In this document: in pieces, positions 22,892-31,117 of the stretch
How positions within the stretch are numbered: the stretch's first letter is position 1
Layout of the letters: each line of letters starts with the position of its first letter
NCBI GenBank assembly: GCA_025454475.1
Contig: JALOOJ010000016.1
Coordinates: 1-34,684 of the forward strand
Length of the DNA: 34,684 bases
DNA from: Anaerolineae bacterium
GTDB lineage: Bacteria > Chloroflexota > Anaerolineae > B4-G1 > SLSP01
Direction of reading: 5' to 3'
The notes under the pieces: generated by a model
Databases searched by the model: none
Seen by the model: only the letters and a program-made list of their open reading frames with translations
Told to the model about the DNA's origin: nothing
Program-made: the position numbers and the translations under genes

Positions 22892-23941
22892 ATGAGTTCA
22901 TTCGACGAGTTGGAGCAGATCCGTGAGCAGGCGCTGGCCGAACTGGCAGACGCCCGCACGACGGCGGCGCTGGAGTCCTGGGAAGACCGGTACCTGGGCC
23001 GCAAGGGCGAGATCACCCAGCGGGCGCGGCTGGTGGGTCAGCTGCCACAGGAGGACCGACCGGCCTACGGGCAACGGGTCAATGAGATCAAGCGGCTATT
23101 GGGGCAGGCCTTTGAGGCCCGAGCGGAGGAGATCAAGCGCACGGAGCTCGCGACGCAGTTGTCCGCGGAGGCTATTGATGTGACGCTGCCTGGGCGACCG
23201 GTCATACCCGGTCACCTACATCTCACAACGCAGGCGCTTCGCGAGTTATACGCGATCTTCGGCAAGATGGGCTTCGAGGTCTACGAGGCGCCGGATGTGG
23301 AGCTGGAGGCCTACAACTTCGATTTGCTCAATATCCCTGAGTATCACCCGGCACGGGATATGTGGGATACGTTCTGGGTGAAGGATACTGGAGAGGAATC
23401 GGGCGATCGTCGGTTGTTGCGGACGCATACCTCACCAGGCCAAATGCGGGCGATGCGTGAGCGGTGTCCTGAGCCGATCCGCGTGATCCTGCCGGGAAAG
23501 TGCTATCGCTACGAGCAGATCACGGTCAGGTCCGAACACCAGTTCTACCAGCTCGAGGGGCTCGCCGTTGGCAAGGGCATCACGATGACTGACCTCATCG
23601 GCACACTGACACAGTTTGCGCGGTTATTCTATGGGCCTGATAAAGCGGTACGTGTTCGGAGTTCCTACTTCCCGTTTACGGAGCCGAGTGTCGAACTCGA
23701 CGCCGCGTGCATCTTCTGTCACGGCGCCGGGTGCGCTGTCTGCAAATACACGGGGTGGCTGGAGCTGGCCGGTGCAGGCATGGTGCATCCCGTCGTGCTC
23801 GCGAACGGCGGCTACGATCCCGATGTCTGGAGCGGCTTCGCGTTTGGGCCCGGAGTCGAGCGACCCGCGATGCTGCGATACAGTGTCGAAGACATTCGCC
23901 TGTTCTATGGGAATGACCTGCGGTTTTTGAGGAGGTTCTGA
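22892..23941 (+). CDS. pheS: Phenylalanyl-tRNA synthetase alpha subunit
   Basis: A 349-residue catalytic subunit of the alpha2-beta2 synthetase. The N-terminal coiled coil (about 1-85, EQIREQALAELADARTTAAL) is followed by the class II core: THTSPGQMRAM (motif 1/2 area), CYRYEQITVRSEHQFYQLEG, and motif 3 FGPGVERPAMLRY. Length is normal. ATG 22892 is chosen because GGAGGTGGGG is directly upstream. The open frame running back to 22703 is the T-box leader. TGATG overlap with pheT indicates translation coupling. Confidence 0.97.
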   Translation: MSSFDELEQIREQALAELADARTTAALESWEDRYLGRKGEITQRARLVGQLPQEDRPAYGQRVNEIKRLLGQAFEARAEEIKRTELATQLSAEAIDVTLPGRPVIPGHLHLTTQALRELYAIFGKMGFEVYEAPDVELEAYNFDLLNIPEYHPARDMWDTFWVKDTGEESGDRRLLRTHTSPGQMRAMRERCPEPIRVILPGKCYRYEQITVRSEHQFYQLEGLAVGKGITMTDLIGTLTQFARLFYGPDKAVRVRSSYFPFTEPSVELDAACIFCHGAGCAVCKYTGWLELAGAGMVHPVVLANGGYDPDVWSGFAFGPGVERPAMLRYSVEDIRLFYGNDLRFLRRF

Positions 23942-26499
23942 TGAAGATACCCCTGTCATGGCTTAACGATTACGTCAATGTGGCGGACCTCGAGATCGGG
24001 GCGCTGCGGCAGCGTCTGACTCTGGCCGGTTTGGAGGTGGAATCCATCGAGATCATCGGCCATGCTGGTGCCGAACTGCCGTGGGACCCGGAGCGCGTGA
24101 TGTCGGCGGCGGTACTCGCTGTGCGTCCGCACCCGAATGCGGATCGACTGGTGCTGGTCGAGGTGGACTATGGCGGGCCGGAGCACGAAATCGCTGTGAC
24201 CGGCGCCCCGAGTCTGTATGCACGCAAGGGCGAGACGGGGTTGGACCTCAAAGTAGCGTTCGCCTGGGAAGGCGCGGAGCTCTACGATGGCCACGCCGAG
24301 GGCTGGGTCAAGTCACGGCTCAAGAAGACGCAGATCCGGGGCGAGCCATCGCGGGCTATGGTGTGCTCGGAGAAGGAGCTTGGGCTATCCGAGGCAGCTG
24401 GCGATATCATCTACCTGTCCGATGACACGCCTGTGGGTGTTCCACTGGTGGGGATCCTTGGCGACTACGTGCTCGACTTCGAGATCAAGGGACCCTTTGG
24501 GCACCTGCAGTCGATCTACGGTATCGCACGCGAGGTCTCGGCGCTGTGTAATCGTCCGCTCAAGCGTGATCCGCTGGCGGTAGCTGAAGCTGTGGGGCTC
24601 AAGGTGGCGTCAGGAGCCAACTTCGTGGATCTGGCGATCGCTGATCCTTCGCTCTGCCCACGGTATACGGCAACGCTGATCCGCGACGTGGAGATCAAGC
24701 CCTCACCCCTCTGGATGCAGTTGCGGCTGCAACGGGCCGGGGTGCGTCCGATCAACAATGTCGTCGACATCACCAACTACGTGATGCTTGAGCTGGGACA
24801 ACCGCTCCACGCCTTCGACTATGCGGAGGTCCGTCCGAGGCCCGGGACCACACAGCCGGCGATCGTCGTGCGTCCTGCTGCTGAGGGTGAGCGGATGGCA
24901 ACGCTCGATGGCGAGATGCGGGTGTTTGATGACCAGATGCTGTTGATCACCGACGGGCAGGGGGCGGTGGGCATTGCCGGGGTGATGGGCGGTCTCGACA
25001 GCGAGATCGGTGATGATACCCGGGCTGTGCTCCTTGAGGCAGCTAACTTCAACTTTCTCAACATCCGCCGCACCGGACAGATGCTCAAGCTCACAACGGA
25101 GGCTTCGACGCGGTTCGGGAAACGGGTTGATCCGGATCTGACGCTACCGGCGGCTGCCCGTGCCGCGGAGCTGATGCGCGATCTGGCCCATGGGTCGGTC
25201 GATCCGGTGATCGCCGATCTTTATCCAGGGAAGCCCGAGCGCCGAGCGATCGCCTATGATCCCACGTTGGCGAACCGGATTCTGGGGATCGAGATCCCGC
25301 TGCCTGACCAGGCACGCATCCTGAGCGCATTAGCCTTCGAGGTGGTCGATGATGGGGCGACGTGGACGGTGACCGTGCCCTCTTATCGGCTGGACGTCGG
25401 ACTGCCGGTGGATCTTGTCGAGGAGATTGCTCGGGTGTGGGGCTACGACAGATTCCCGGGCACGCTGATCGACGAGGAGTTGCCGCCACTGCGCCGCAAC
25501 CATGCCCTGGAGGCCGAGGAGCACCTTCGTGACCTGCTCATGGGGCTGGGGTTGGACGAGGTGATCACCTATTCGCTCATCGATCCGGTGGACGAAACAC
25601 GGCTTCGATCGGAGCCGGATAAGGCGCTGGAACTGCCCGGTGAGTGTGTGGTCTTGCAGAACCCATTGGCTCCCGAGCGATCGCAGATGCGGCGCACGCT
25701 GCTTTCGGGGACGCTGCGTACGGCCTGGGCCAATCTGCGCTATCTGGATCGTATCGCGATCTTTGAGATCGGCCGGATCTATACCCATGTGGACGCGCCC
25801 GATGCGTCGACGGGGCAGACCGGTGTCGCCGAACCGCGCCACGTGGGTATGTTGATGACGGGTGTGCGGGATCCCCTCTGGTGGCAGACCGGAGCCGCGA
25901 CCCGCGAGAAGCTGGATTACTTCGATCTGAAGGGCGTCGTTGATGTGATGCTTGACCGGCTAGGACTGACCGCGAAGGTTCAGTGGGCCCGGCCTTCGGA
26001 GGGGAAGACCCATCCCTCGTTCCACCCTGGGCGCTGTGCGGTAGTCTCCATTGGGAACCGTGCCCTGGGCGTGTTGGGTGAGCTGCATCCGCGTGTCCGC
26101 GACAACTTCGACCTACCCGAGCAGCCGGTGCTGGCGCTGGAGTGGGATCTGGAGGTGCTCCTGGATGCGGCGGATGTGGCGGATGCCGAGAAGCAGATTG
26201 GGCGGCTCTCGCCGCACGCGCCGGTCCACGAGGATCTGGCGCTGGTCGTCGATGAGGCGACACCTGCCGTGGAGGTGAAGCGAGCCATCGAGGCTGCCGG
26301 CAGACCGTTGGTGACGGAGGTCGTGCTGTTCGATGTCTACCGCGGCGAACAGGCAGGCCCCGGCAAGAAGAGCCTGGCGTTCGGCCTGAGCTACCAGGCG
26401 CCCGATCGCTCGCTGTCGGACCGCGATGTTGTCAAGGTGCGGGCGCGGATCATCAAGACCGTTGAGAAGGAACTTGGAGCCCGGCTGCGCGGGAGCTGA
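23941..26499 (+). CDS. pheT: Phenylalanyl-tRNA synthetase beta subunit
   Basis: An 852-residue subunit for tRNA binding and editing. Layout: N-terminal KIPLSWLNDYV, EMAP-like tRNA-binding domain (about 45-170, VRPHPNADRLVLVEVD), B3/B4 editing domain (LRLQRAGVRPINNVVDITNYV; LGQPLHAFDYAEV), B5 DNA-binding-like domain, catalytic-like core, and C-terminal ferredoxin-fold anticodon-binding domain (VHEDLALVVDEATPAVEVKR). Slightly longer than the usual 800 residues. ATG 23941 shares one base with the pheS stop. A terminator ends the operon. Confidence 0.97.
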   Translation: MKIPLSWLNDYVNVADLEIGALRQRLTLAGLEVESIEIIGHAGAELPWDPERVMSAAVLAVRPHPNADRLVLVEVDYGGPEHEIAVTGAPSLYARKGETGLDLKVAFAWEGAELYDGHAEGWVKSRLKKTQIRGEPSRAMVCSEKELGLSEAAGDIIYLSDDTPVGVPLVGILGDYVLDFEIKGPFGHLQSIYGIAREVSALCNRPLKRDPLAVAEAVGLKVASGANFVDLAIADPSLCPRYTATLIRDVEIKPSPLWMQLRLQRAGVRPINNVVDITNYVMLELGQPLHAFDYAEVRPRPGTTQPAIVVRPAAEGERMATLDGEMRVFDDQMLLITDGQGAVGIAGVMGGLDSEIGDDTRAVLLEAANFNFLNIRRTGQMLKLTTEASTRFGKRVDPDLTLPAAARAAELMRDLAHGSVDPVIADLYPGKPERRAIAYDPTLANRILGIEIPLPDQARILSALAFEVVDDGATWTVTVPSYRLDVGLPVDLVEEIARVWGYDRFPGTLIDEELPPLRRNHALEAEEHLRDLLMGLGLDEVITYSLIDPVDETRLRSEPDKALELPGECVVLQNPLAPERSQMRRTLLSGTLRTAWANLRYLDRIAIFEIGRIYTHVDAPDASTGQTGVAEPRHVGMLMTGVRDPLWWQTGAATREKLDYFDLKGVVDVMLDRLGLTAKVQWARPSEGKTHPSFHPGRCAVVSIGNRALGVLGELHPRVRDNFDLPEQPVLALEWDLEVLLDAADVADAEKQIGRLSPHAPVHEDLALVVDEATPAVEVKRAIEAAGRPLVTEVVLFDVYRGEQAGPGKKSLAFGLSYQAPDRSLSDRDVVKVRARIIKTVEKELGARLRGS

Positions 26500-26519
26500 C
26501 ACACCGTCTATGCCGGCAG

Positions 26520-26557
26520 ACGCGCCAGGGGCATATGCTTCCTGGCGCGTTCGTTTT
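26520..26557 (+). terminator. Terminator after pheT
   Basis: ACGCGCCAGG (26520-26529) pairs perfectly with CCTGGCGCGT (26541-26550) across an 11-base loop. The tail TCGTTTTG follows. It separates pheT from the convergent HAD gene. Confidence 0.85.
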
Positions 26558-26595
26558 GTCGGGCGGCAACGGCTCACTACGGCAAGGGCACCCGA

Positions 26596-27450
26596 TCAGG
26601 TCAGTTCCAGATCGAACCAGGCGGCGAGAAAGCGGGCTACACCATCATCCGCGTTGGACGAGGTCGTGCGCCAGGCAAGCCTCCTGACCTCAGGGCGTGC
26701 GTTCTCGACCGCCACGGTATGGCGAAACACCTCGAAGACTGGGAGATCGTTGAGGCTGTCTCCGAAGTAGAGTACCTCATCAGCCTCGATTCCCAGCTTG
26801 TGCGCCAGCGCGAGCAGCCCCAAGTCCTTTCTCGCGTCGGGATGGTTGACCTCCACCCAGGTGCGAGTCCCCCAGGCGGGGCTGCTGGGTTGGTGCACGA
26901 CGTAGGCTCGATCTCCCAGTGCGACCATAAGCAGTGAGCTGAGGGCGGCGCCTCGTGCCTGCGTCTCACAGACCGACACGGTAGCGGGGCGAACGCTGAA
27001 GAGGTCCTCCAGCGAAGCGACAGGCACGTAGGGTTGGTAGGGGCGCTCGGCGATCAGGGCCTGCAGCGGCTCGAGGCCTTCCGGATGCCATGGGAGGTAG
27101 CGCGAGATCTGGTCCTCACCATAGACTAGCGGCACGTAGCCGTGATCGAGCATTAGCGTCGCAGCCTCGCGAGCGACAAGAGGGTTGACCAGACGTCCCG
27201 GCACCGGGTGACCGGATTCGAGCGTGAAGATCCCGTTGAGGCAGACCGCGTGCGTCCATTCGCCGATTTCTTGGACCCAGCGTTGGACCACCCAGGGGTT
27301 GAGCCCGGTGACGAAGGCGAATGCGACGCCCAGCGCCGGAAGCTGCCGGAGTGTGCGACGGGTCCGTTCCGTGAGCACGCCGTCAGGGTCAAGGAGCGTG
27401 CCGTCGATGTCGCTGGCGATCAGGCGGAACGTGGGGCGCGTACTGCTCAT
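26596..27450 (-). CDS. HAD superfamily (Cof-type) phosphatase
   Basis: A 284-residue haloacid-dehalogenase phosphatase with a C2-type (Cof) cap. Motif I is ASDIDGTLLDPDG with nucleophile Asp14 and Asp16. Motif IV is YFGDSLNDLPVF near residue 235. The substrate is not predictable; Cof-type enzymes act on sugar phosphates, PLP or similar. ATG 27450 gives MSSTRPTFRLIASDIDG. It has no good ribosome binding site but overlaps the stop of an upstream 35-codon ORF (ATGA). Two further copies of its first 13 codons lie upstream. The ancestral start was probably at 27658, one base after the oxidoreductase beta stop. Confidence 0.88.
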   Translation of the reverse strand: MSSTRPTFRLIASDIDGTLLDPDGVLTERTRRTLRQLPALGVAFAFVTGLNPWVVQRWVQEIGEWTHAVCLNGIFTLESGHPVPGRLVNPLVAREAATLMLDHGYVPLVYGEDQISRYLPWHPEGLEPLQALIAERPYQPYVPVASLEDLFSVRPATVSVCETQARGAALSSLLMVALGDRAYVVHQPSSPAWGTRTWVEVNHPDARKDLGLLALAHKLGIEADEVLYFGDSLNDLPVFEVFRHTVAVENARPEVRRLAWRTTSSNADDGVARFLAAWFDLELT

Positions 27451-27554
27451 GCCGGAGCGGGCAAGGATGCCCGCGGTCCGAGGGGGAGGCGAACAAGACA
27501 GTTCGCCGTACGCGCGGAGGCGATCAGGCGGAACGTGGGGCGTGTCTTGCTCAT
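27447..27554 (-). CDS. 35-codon mini-ORF, middle copy of the HAD start
   Basis: ATG 27554 starts MSKTRPTFRLIAS, nearly identical to the HAD start, then runs through the 65-bp element (ARTANCLVRLPLGPRASLPAPA) and stops at TGA 27449-27447. That stop overlaps the HAD ATG at 27450. Probably a duplication remnant that also serves to pass ribosomes on; a stable peptide is unlikely. Confidence 0.4.
   Translation of the reverse strand: MSKTRPTFRLIASARTANCLVRLPLGPRASLPAPA
27451..27515 (-). repeat. 65-bp two-hairpin element, copy 1
   Basis: Inserted between the second and third copies of the HAD 5' end. It has two perfect inverted repeats: GCGGGCA/TGCCCGC (27457-27463 with 27468-27474) and GCGAAC/GTTCGC (27489-27494 with 27501-27506). 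It is identical to copy 2 as far as I can compare by eye. It looks like a REP-type palindromic element; no terminal repeats of an insertion sequence are present. Confidence 0.8.
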
Positions 27555-27658
27555 GCCGGAGCGGGCAAGGATGCCCGCGGTCCGAGGGGGAGGCGAACAA
27601 GACAGTTCGCCGTACGCGCGGAGGCGACCAGGCGGACCGTGGGGCGTGCAGTGACCAT
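27551..27658 (-). CDS. 35-codon mini-ORF, upstream copy of the HAD start
   Basis: ATG 27658 begins one base after the beta-subunit stop (TAG at 27662-27660) and reads MVTARPTVRLVAS, the most divergent of the three HAD starts. It continues through the second 65-bp element to TGA 27553-27551, which overlaps ATG 27554. Its position suggests it is the original HAD start, now cut off from the rest of the gene. Confidence 0.4.
   Translation of the reverse strand: MVTARPTVRLVASARTANCLVRLPLGPRASLPAPA
27555..27619 (-). repeat. 65-bp two-hairpin element, copy 2
   Basis: Same sequence as the element at 27451-27515, shifted by exactly 104 bases, with hairpins at 27561-27578 and 27593-27610. Flanked on both sides by copies of the HAD 5' end. 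Confidence 0.8.
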
Positions 27659-27659
27659 C

Positions 27660-28502
27660 CTAGCGCTTGAGGCCCTCGAAGATGGCGGCAAGCGTCGTCT
27701 GAGGCGCCTTCGCTCGAACAGCGTCAAACCGCTCGCCATAGCTTGGGCGGCTGGAATCACGGTAGAAGATGCCGAGGTACTGTGTCTCGGTCTGAAGCGC
27801 GAGGGCTATCGCCGCGAGACGGTCCGTGGGATCGTGGGACGAAGGGAGCGGCTGGGTGATCTCCCGATAGTGATCGTAAGTGTTGTAGTAGGTCACACAG
27901 GGGCTCAGAACCTGGATCAGTGAGAATCCCGGATGCTTCAGCGCCTCGATCAGTACGTCGGTCAGCTCCTTGATCTTGCCCGAATAACAGCGAGCAACAA
28001 AGGAGACGTCGTAGCTCAGCGCCAGCAGGATCGGGTTGAGCGGACCCTCTTGAGCGCCGTAGGGTGCGGCCTTGTTGACGATGCCCTCAGGGCTGGTGGG
28101 GGAGGGCTGCCCCTTAGTCATCCCATAGATGTTGTTGTCCATCACGATGTACGTGAGGTCGACGTTGCGCCGCGCGGCGTGCGGAATGTGCCCGCCGCCG
28201 ATGCTGAAGCCATCGCCGTCGCCACCTACCGCGATGACCGTGGTCTCCGGCCGGCCCAGCTTGATGCCGGTGGCCAAAGGTAGGACACGTCCATGTATCC
28301 CATGGATGCCATACGTATCCAGGAACGTCGGAAAGCGGCTCGAACAGCCGATCCCGGAGGCGACGGTGATATTCTCCTTGGCCAGGCGCAGATGGGCGAA
28401 GGCACGCATCAGGGCGGCAAGGACCGCGTAGTCACCGCAGCCCGGACACCAGATCGGCTTGACGTCACTCTTGTAATCACTCGCCCTGGGTTCGTCAGGC
28501 AT
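27660..28502 (-). CDS. 2-oxoacid:ferredoxin oxidoreductase beta subunit
   Basis: A 280-residue KorB/PorB-type subunit that holds thiamine diphosphate and a 4Fe-4S cluster. The enzyme oxidises a 2-oxoacid with CoA to acyl-CoA, CO2 and reduced ferredoxin. Cluster cysteines visible: Cys19, Cys22 (WCPGCG), Cys53 (GIGCSSRF) and Cys202 (LSPCVTYY). TPP/Mg motif: GDGDGFSIGGG (94-104) with MDNNIYGMTKGQ (121-132). ATG 28502 is chosen because ACGGAGG is just upstream and it overlaps the alpha stop by 8 bases. Substrate (2-oxoglutarate, pyruvate or branched-chain oxoacid) is unresolved; the fold matches the 2-oxoglutarate type best. Confidence 0.93.
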   Translation of the reverse strand: MPDEPRASDYKSDVKPIWCPGCGDYAVLAALMRAFAHLRLAKENITVASGIGCSSRFPTFLDTYGIHGIHGRVLPLATGIKLGRPETTVIAVGGDGDGFSIGGGHIPHAARRNVDLTYIVMDNNIYGMTKGQPSPTSPEGIVNKAAPYGAQEGPLNPILLALSYDVSFVARCYSGKIKELTDVLIEALKHPGFSLIQVLSPCVTYYNTYDHYREITQPLPSSHDPTDRLAAIALALQTETQYLGIFYRDSSRPSYGERFDAVRAKAPQTTLAAIFEGLKR

Positions 28503-30363
28503 CACATCCTCCGTCACAACCGTCGCCGTTGGCTGCACTGTGCGCCTCGCGCACAGCGTCAAAGATCCTGGCTAGCTCCCCATGCTCCTTCGTCCACAGG
28601 CGACGCTCCTGATCGATCATGTCGATGGTGGCGTCGTAGATCTCGCGCACCTTGAAGGGGATCCCTTGCTCTTTCTTGTGTTGATAGATGTGGACGCCCC
28701 GCTCGTCGAGCTGCCGGTAGTAGCGGTGTTCGATCATCCGCCCGAATTGACCTGAGAAGTTAAGCTCAGGCACCAGGATCGCACGCTTGGTCGCGAGGAA
28801 ATCGCTCATTGCCTGATCGGGCATCGGCAAGAGGGTGTGTGGATAGATGGCCTCGATGGGAATGCCCAGGGTGTGGATGTGACCCATAGCCTCGCGGACG
28901 GCGCCCCGGGTGCTGCCCCAGCCGACGATACCGAAGGGCGCCCCGCGATCGCCCCAGCGCCGCGACGTCATCGACCAATCGGCCAGCATGCGCCGCGCAG
29001 TCTCGACCTTGTTGGCGCGTTTCTGCATCATCCGTTGGTGATTGTCGGGCGTCTGGTCCGGATGGCCATACACATCGTGTTCGAGGCTCTCAGCCAAGTA
29101 CATGCCCCCGGGCATGCCGGGATGGGTCATCGGTGAGATGCCATCCGCCGTATGGGCATAGCGTTGATAGTCCCCGGCTAGCTGATCCGTGGTGGGCGTC
29201 AGCCGCCGGAGCGGGCCGCTCCACGGGTCGCCTGGCAGTGGCGTCGTCTCCTGACGCGCAGCCATTGCCTGGTCCGACAGAACGATCACGGGCATCTGGA
29301 AGCGCTCCGAAAGGCTAAAGGCATAGGCCATCTGGAAGTAGCAGTCTTTGACTGAGTCCGGCGCCAGGACAAAGCGTGGGGCATCGCCATGGCCGCCGTA
29401 GAGCGCCAGAAAGAGATCGCCCTGCGAGGTCTTGGTCGGCAGTCCTGTGGATGGGCCTGCGCGCTGAACGTTTACCAATACCAAGGGGATTTCGGCCATA
29501 CTCGCCAGGCCGAGGCCCTCGACCATCAGCGATAGGCCCGGTCCCGAGGTCGCGGTCATCGCGAGCTGCCCGACGTAGGCGGCCCCAATCGCCATATTGA
29601 TCGCCGCAATCTCGTCCTCGACCTGCACCAACGTGCCGCCGAACTGAGGTAGATAGCGCGCGAGCGATTCCATCACCGGGGTTGCCGGCGTGATGGGATA
29701 ACCCGCGTAAAACTTGCAGCCACCGGCAAGGGCGCCGAGGGCCATCGCGTCGGCCCCCGACAGCAGGATGCGTTCTTCGTGCATCGTGTCGAGCAGCGGG
29801 AAGGCAAAGGGGAAAGGCTCGGGATAGGTGTCCCGCGCGTAGCGATAGCCGCGGCGGAACGCTTCAAGGTTCTTCTCCACGGATTCGGCATGGCGTCTCA
29901 TCCGCTGCCGAATCAGTCCTTCAGCCATGTCAGAGTCGAAGCGAAACAACCACGTCAACGCGCCCAGGAAGACGAAATTCTTGCCCATCGGCCAATCCAG
30001 CGCCTGGGTCGTCTTCTCGGCAGGGATCGGGTAGTGCACGTGCTGATCCGAGGGGATGTTGACGGTTGCCTCGTGAATGATGACCGCTTCGGCGCACAGA
30101 TCCTCGTGCTCCTCGGCCCAGGCCTGTTGGTTCATCGCCACCAGAACATCGGCCTCGTCACCCTCGGTCATCACGCGCCGGAGGCCCAGGCGCGTCTGGT
30201 ACATCACTTGTCCGCCCCGGATCTCGGCAGGATAGGTCTGGAAGCTGTAGATCTCCAGGCCCGCCCGCGCGGCAATGCGGGTGAAGAGATCCCCCAGCGT
30301 GATGGTACCCTCGCCTCCCTCACCCCCCACGCGCACAACAACGGTTGGATCGGATCCTAGCAT
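28495..30363 (-). CDS. 2-oxoacid:ferredoxin oxidoreductase alpha subunit, gamma-alpha fusion
   Basis: A 622-residue subunit. The N-terminal gamma domain (about 1-190) contains VRVGGEGGEGTITLGDLF and YPAEIRGGQVMYQTRLG. The alpha domain follows from about 205 with YPITPATPVMESLARYLP, VQVEDEIAAINMAIGAAYVG, TSGPGLSLMVEGLG and RAGPSTGLPTKTSQGDL. This gamma-alpha fusion is typical of KorA-type enzymes. ATG 30363 is used because AGGAGT precedes it; a TTG at 30390 would add nine residues. It overlaps the beta gene by 8 bases. No separate ferredoxin-like delta subunit is present, so electrons should go directly to soluble ferredoxin. Confidence 0.93.
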   Translation of the reverse strand: MLGSDPTVVVRVGGEGGEGTITLGDLFTRIAARAGLEIYSFQTYPAEIRGGQVMYQTRLGLRRVMTEGDEADVLVAMNQQAWAEEHEDLCAEAVIIHEATVNIPSDQHVHYPIPAEKTTQALDWPMGKNFVFLGALTWLFRFDSDMAEGLIRQRMRRHAESVEKNLEAFRRGYRYARDTYPEPFPFAFPLLDTMHEERILLSGADAMALGALAGGCKFYAGYPITPATPVMESLARYLPQFGGTLVQVEDEIAAINMAIGAAYVGQLAMTATSGPGLSLMVEGLGLASMAEIPLVLVNVQRAGPSTGLPTKTSQGDLFLALYGGHGDAPRFVLAPDSVKDCYFQMAYAFSLSERFQMPVIVLSDQAMAARQETTPLPGDPWSGPLRRLTPTTDQLAGDYQRYAHTADGISPMTHPGMPGGMYLAESLEHDVYGHPDQTPDNHQRMMQKRANKVETARRMLADWSMTSRRWGDRGAPFGIVGWGSTRGAVREAMGHIHTLGIPIEAIYPHTLLPMPDQAMSDFLATKRAILVPELNFSGQFGRMIEHRYYRQLDERGVHIYQHKKEQGIPFKVREIYDATIDMIDQERRLWTKEHGELARIFDAVREAHSAANGDGCDGGCDA

Positions 30364-30390
30364 TTTCACACTCCTAGACGGCTGACGCAA

Positions 30391-31110
30391 TCAGCTTTCC
30401 GAGTCGAGGTCGACGTCAGCAGCCCCTCTGGCACTGATGACTGCGGTGACCTGCCCCTCGCCCCACGTCTCCACCTGACCCAGTGGCCCGAGGGCCAGCG
30501 CGACTCCATCGGGAATTCCCAGTCCGAGCAGGTTCTCATCGATATGGGGTAGGGCACGCAGGATGGGGGAGTTCTCGGTCCCAGCGAAATGAGGGGCGAT
30601 CACGGCGTTCATTGCGAAGCCCAGCCCCAAAGCCTGGTGATAGGGCGGTTGTGGAGTGAAGATCCATCGTCCTAACGCCGCTGCACCGGCGACTGAGCCG
30701 ATCAAGGTAAGCCCCTGAAGCGTGCTAAAGCCCTCCACAATCGTGATGAGCGCCTCGGTGTTGACCAGGTTGTTAACCAGGGGTAACGGGTTCGCGCCGC
30801 CGAGATAGAGAATGCCCGCCTCCTGGAGCAACAGCCTGAACTCCTCTGCCTGGAGCTGGTCGCGGGTCATCGTTGCCAGACTGAAGGCCTCACCACCGGG
30901 GCCCCCGAGCGATGTGTAGTGCTCAAGGATGCGGTCGGCGCCGGCGGCACTGCCCTCCGCAGTCAGAACGATCATAGGGCGGTCGAGGTTCGCCACACTG
31001 AGGGCTAGCGCATCGACCTGGTCCGTCTCGCCACGGTGCCAGTCCCCCCCTCCAAGGAGAACGAGCCACCCCTCGCCATCGAGCCAGCGCAATGGGCCTT
31101 GTTGTGGCAT
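30391..31110 (-). CDS. S51/cyanophycinase-like protein with altered nucleophile motif
   Basis: A 239-residue protein with the fold pattern of the S51 (cyanophycinase/dipeptidase E, class I amidotransferase-like) group: GGGDW (20-24), GADRILEHYTSLG, ILYLGGANPLPLVNNL, and a C-terminal GIPDGVALALGPLGQVETWG. The family nucleophile lies in a Gly-x-Ser-Ala-Gly-Ala motif. Here it reads GSVAGAAALG (138-147) with Val140 at the expected Ser position. A serine sits one residue earlier. Activity is therefore doubtful, or the protein has another role. ATG 31110 is 7 bases after the M20 stop, implying one transcript. Confidence 0.65.
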   Translation of the reverse strand: MPQQGPLRWLDGEGWLVLLGGGDWHRGETDQVDALALSVANLDRPMIVLTAEGSAAGADRILEHYTSLGGPGGEAFSLATMTRDQLQAEEFRLLLQEAGILYLGGANPLPLVNNLVNTEALITIVEGFSTLQGLTLIGSVAGAAALGRWIFTPQPPYHQALGLGFAMNAVIAPHFAGTENSPILRALPHIDENLLGLGIPDGVALALGPLGQVETWGEGQVTAVISARGAADVDLDSES

Positions 31111-31117
31111 CGTGCGC

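Noticed and set aside
27412-27658. CRISPR-like repeat
   Set aside because: There are only two full 104-bp units, the intervening segments are copies of a gene start and not unique spacers, and no cas gene is near.
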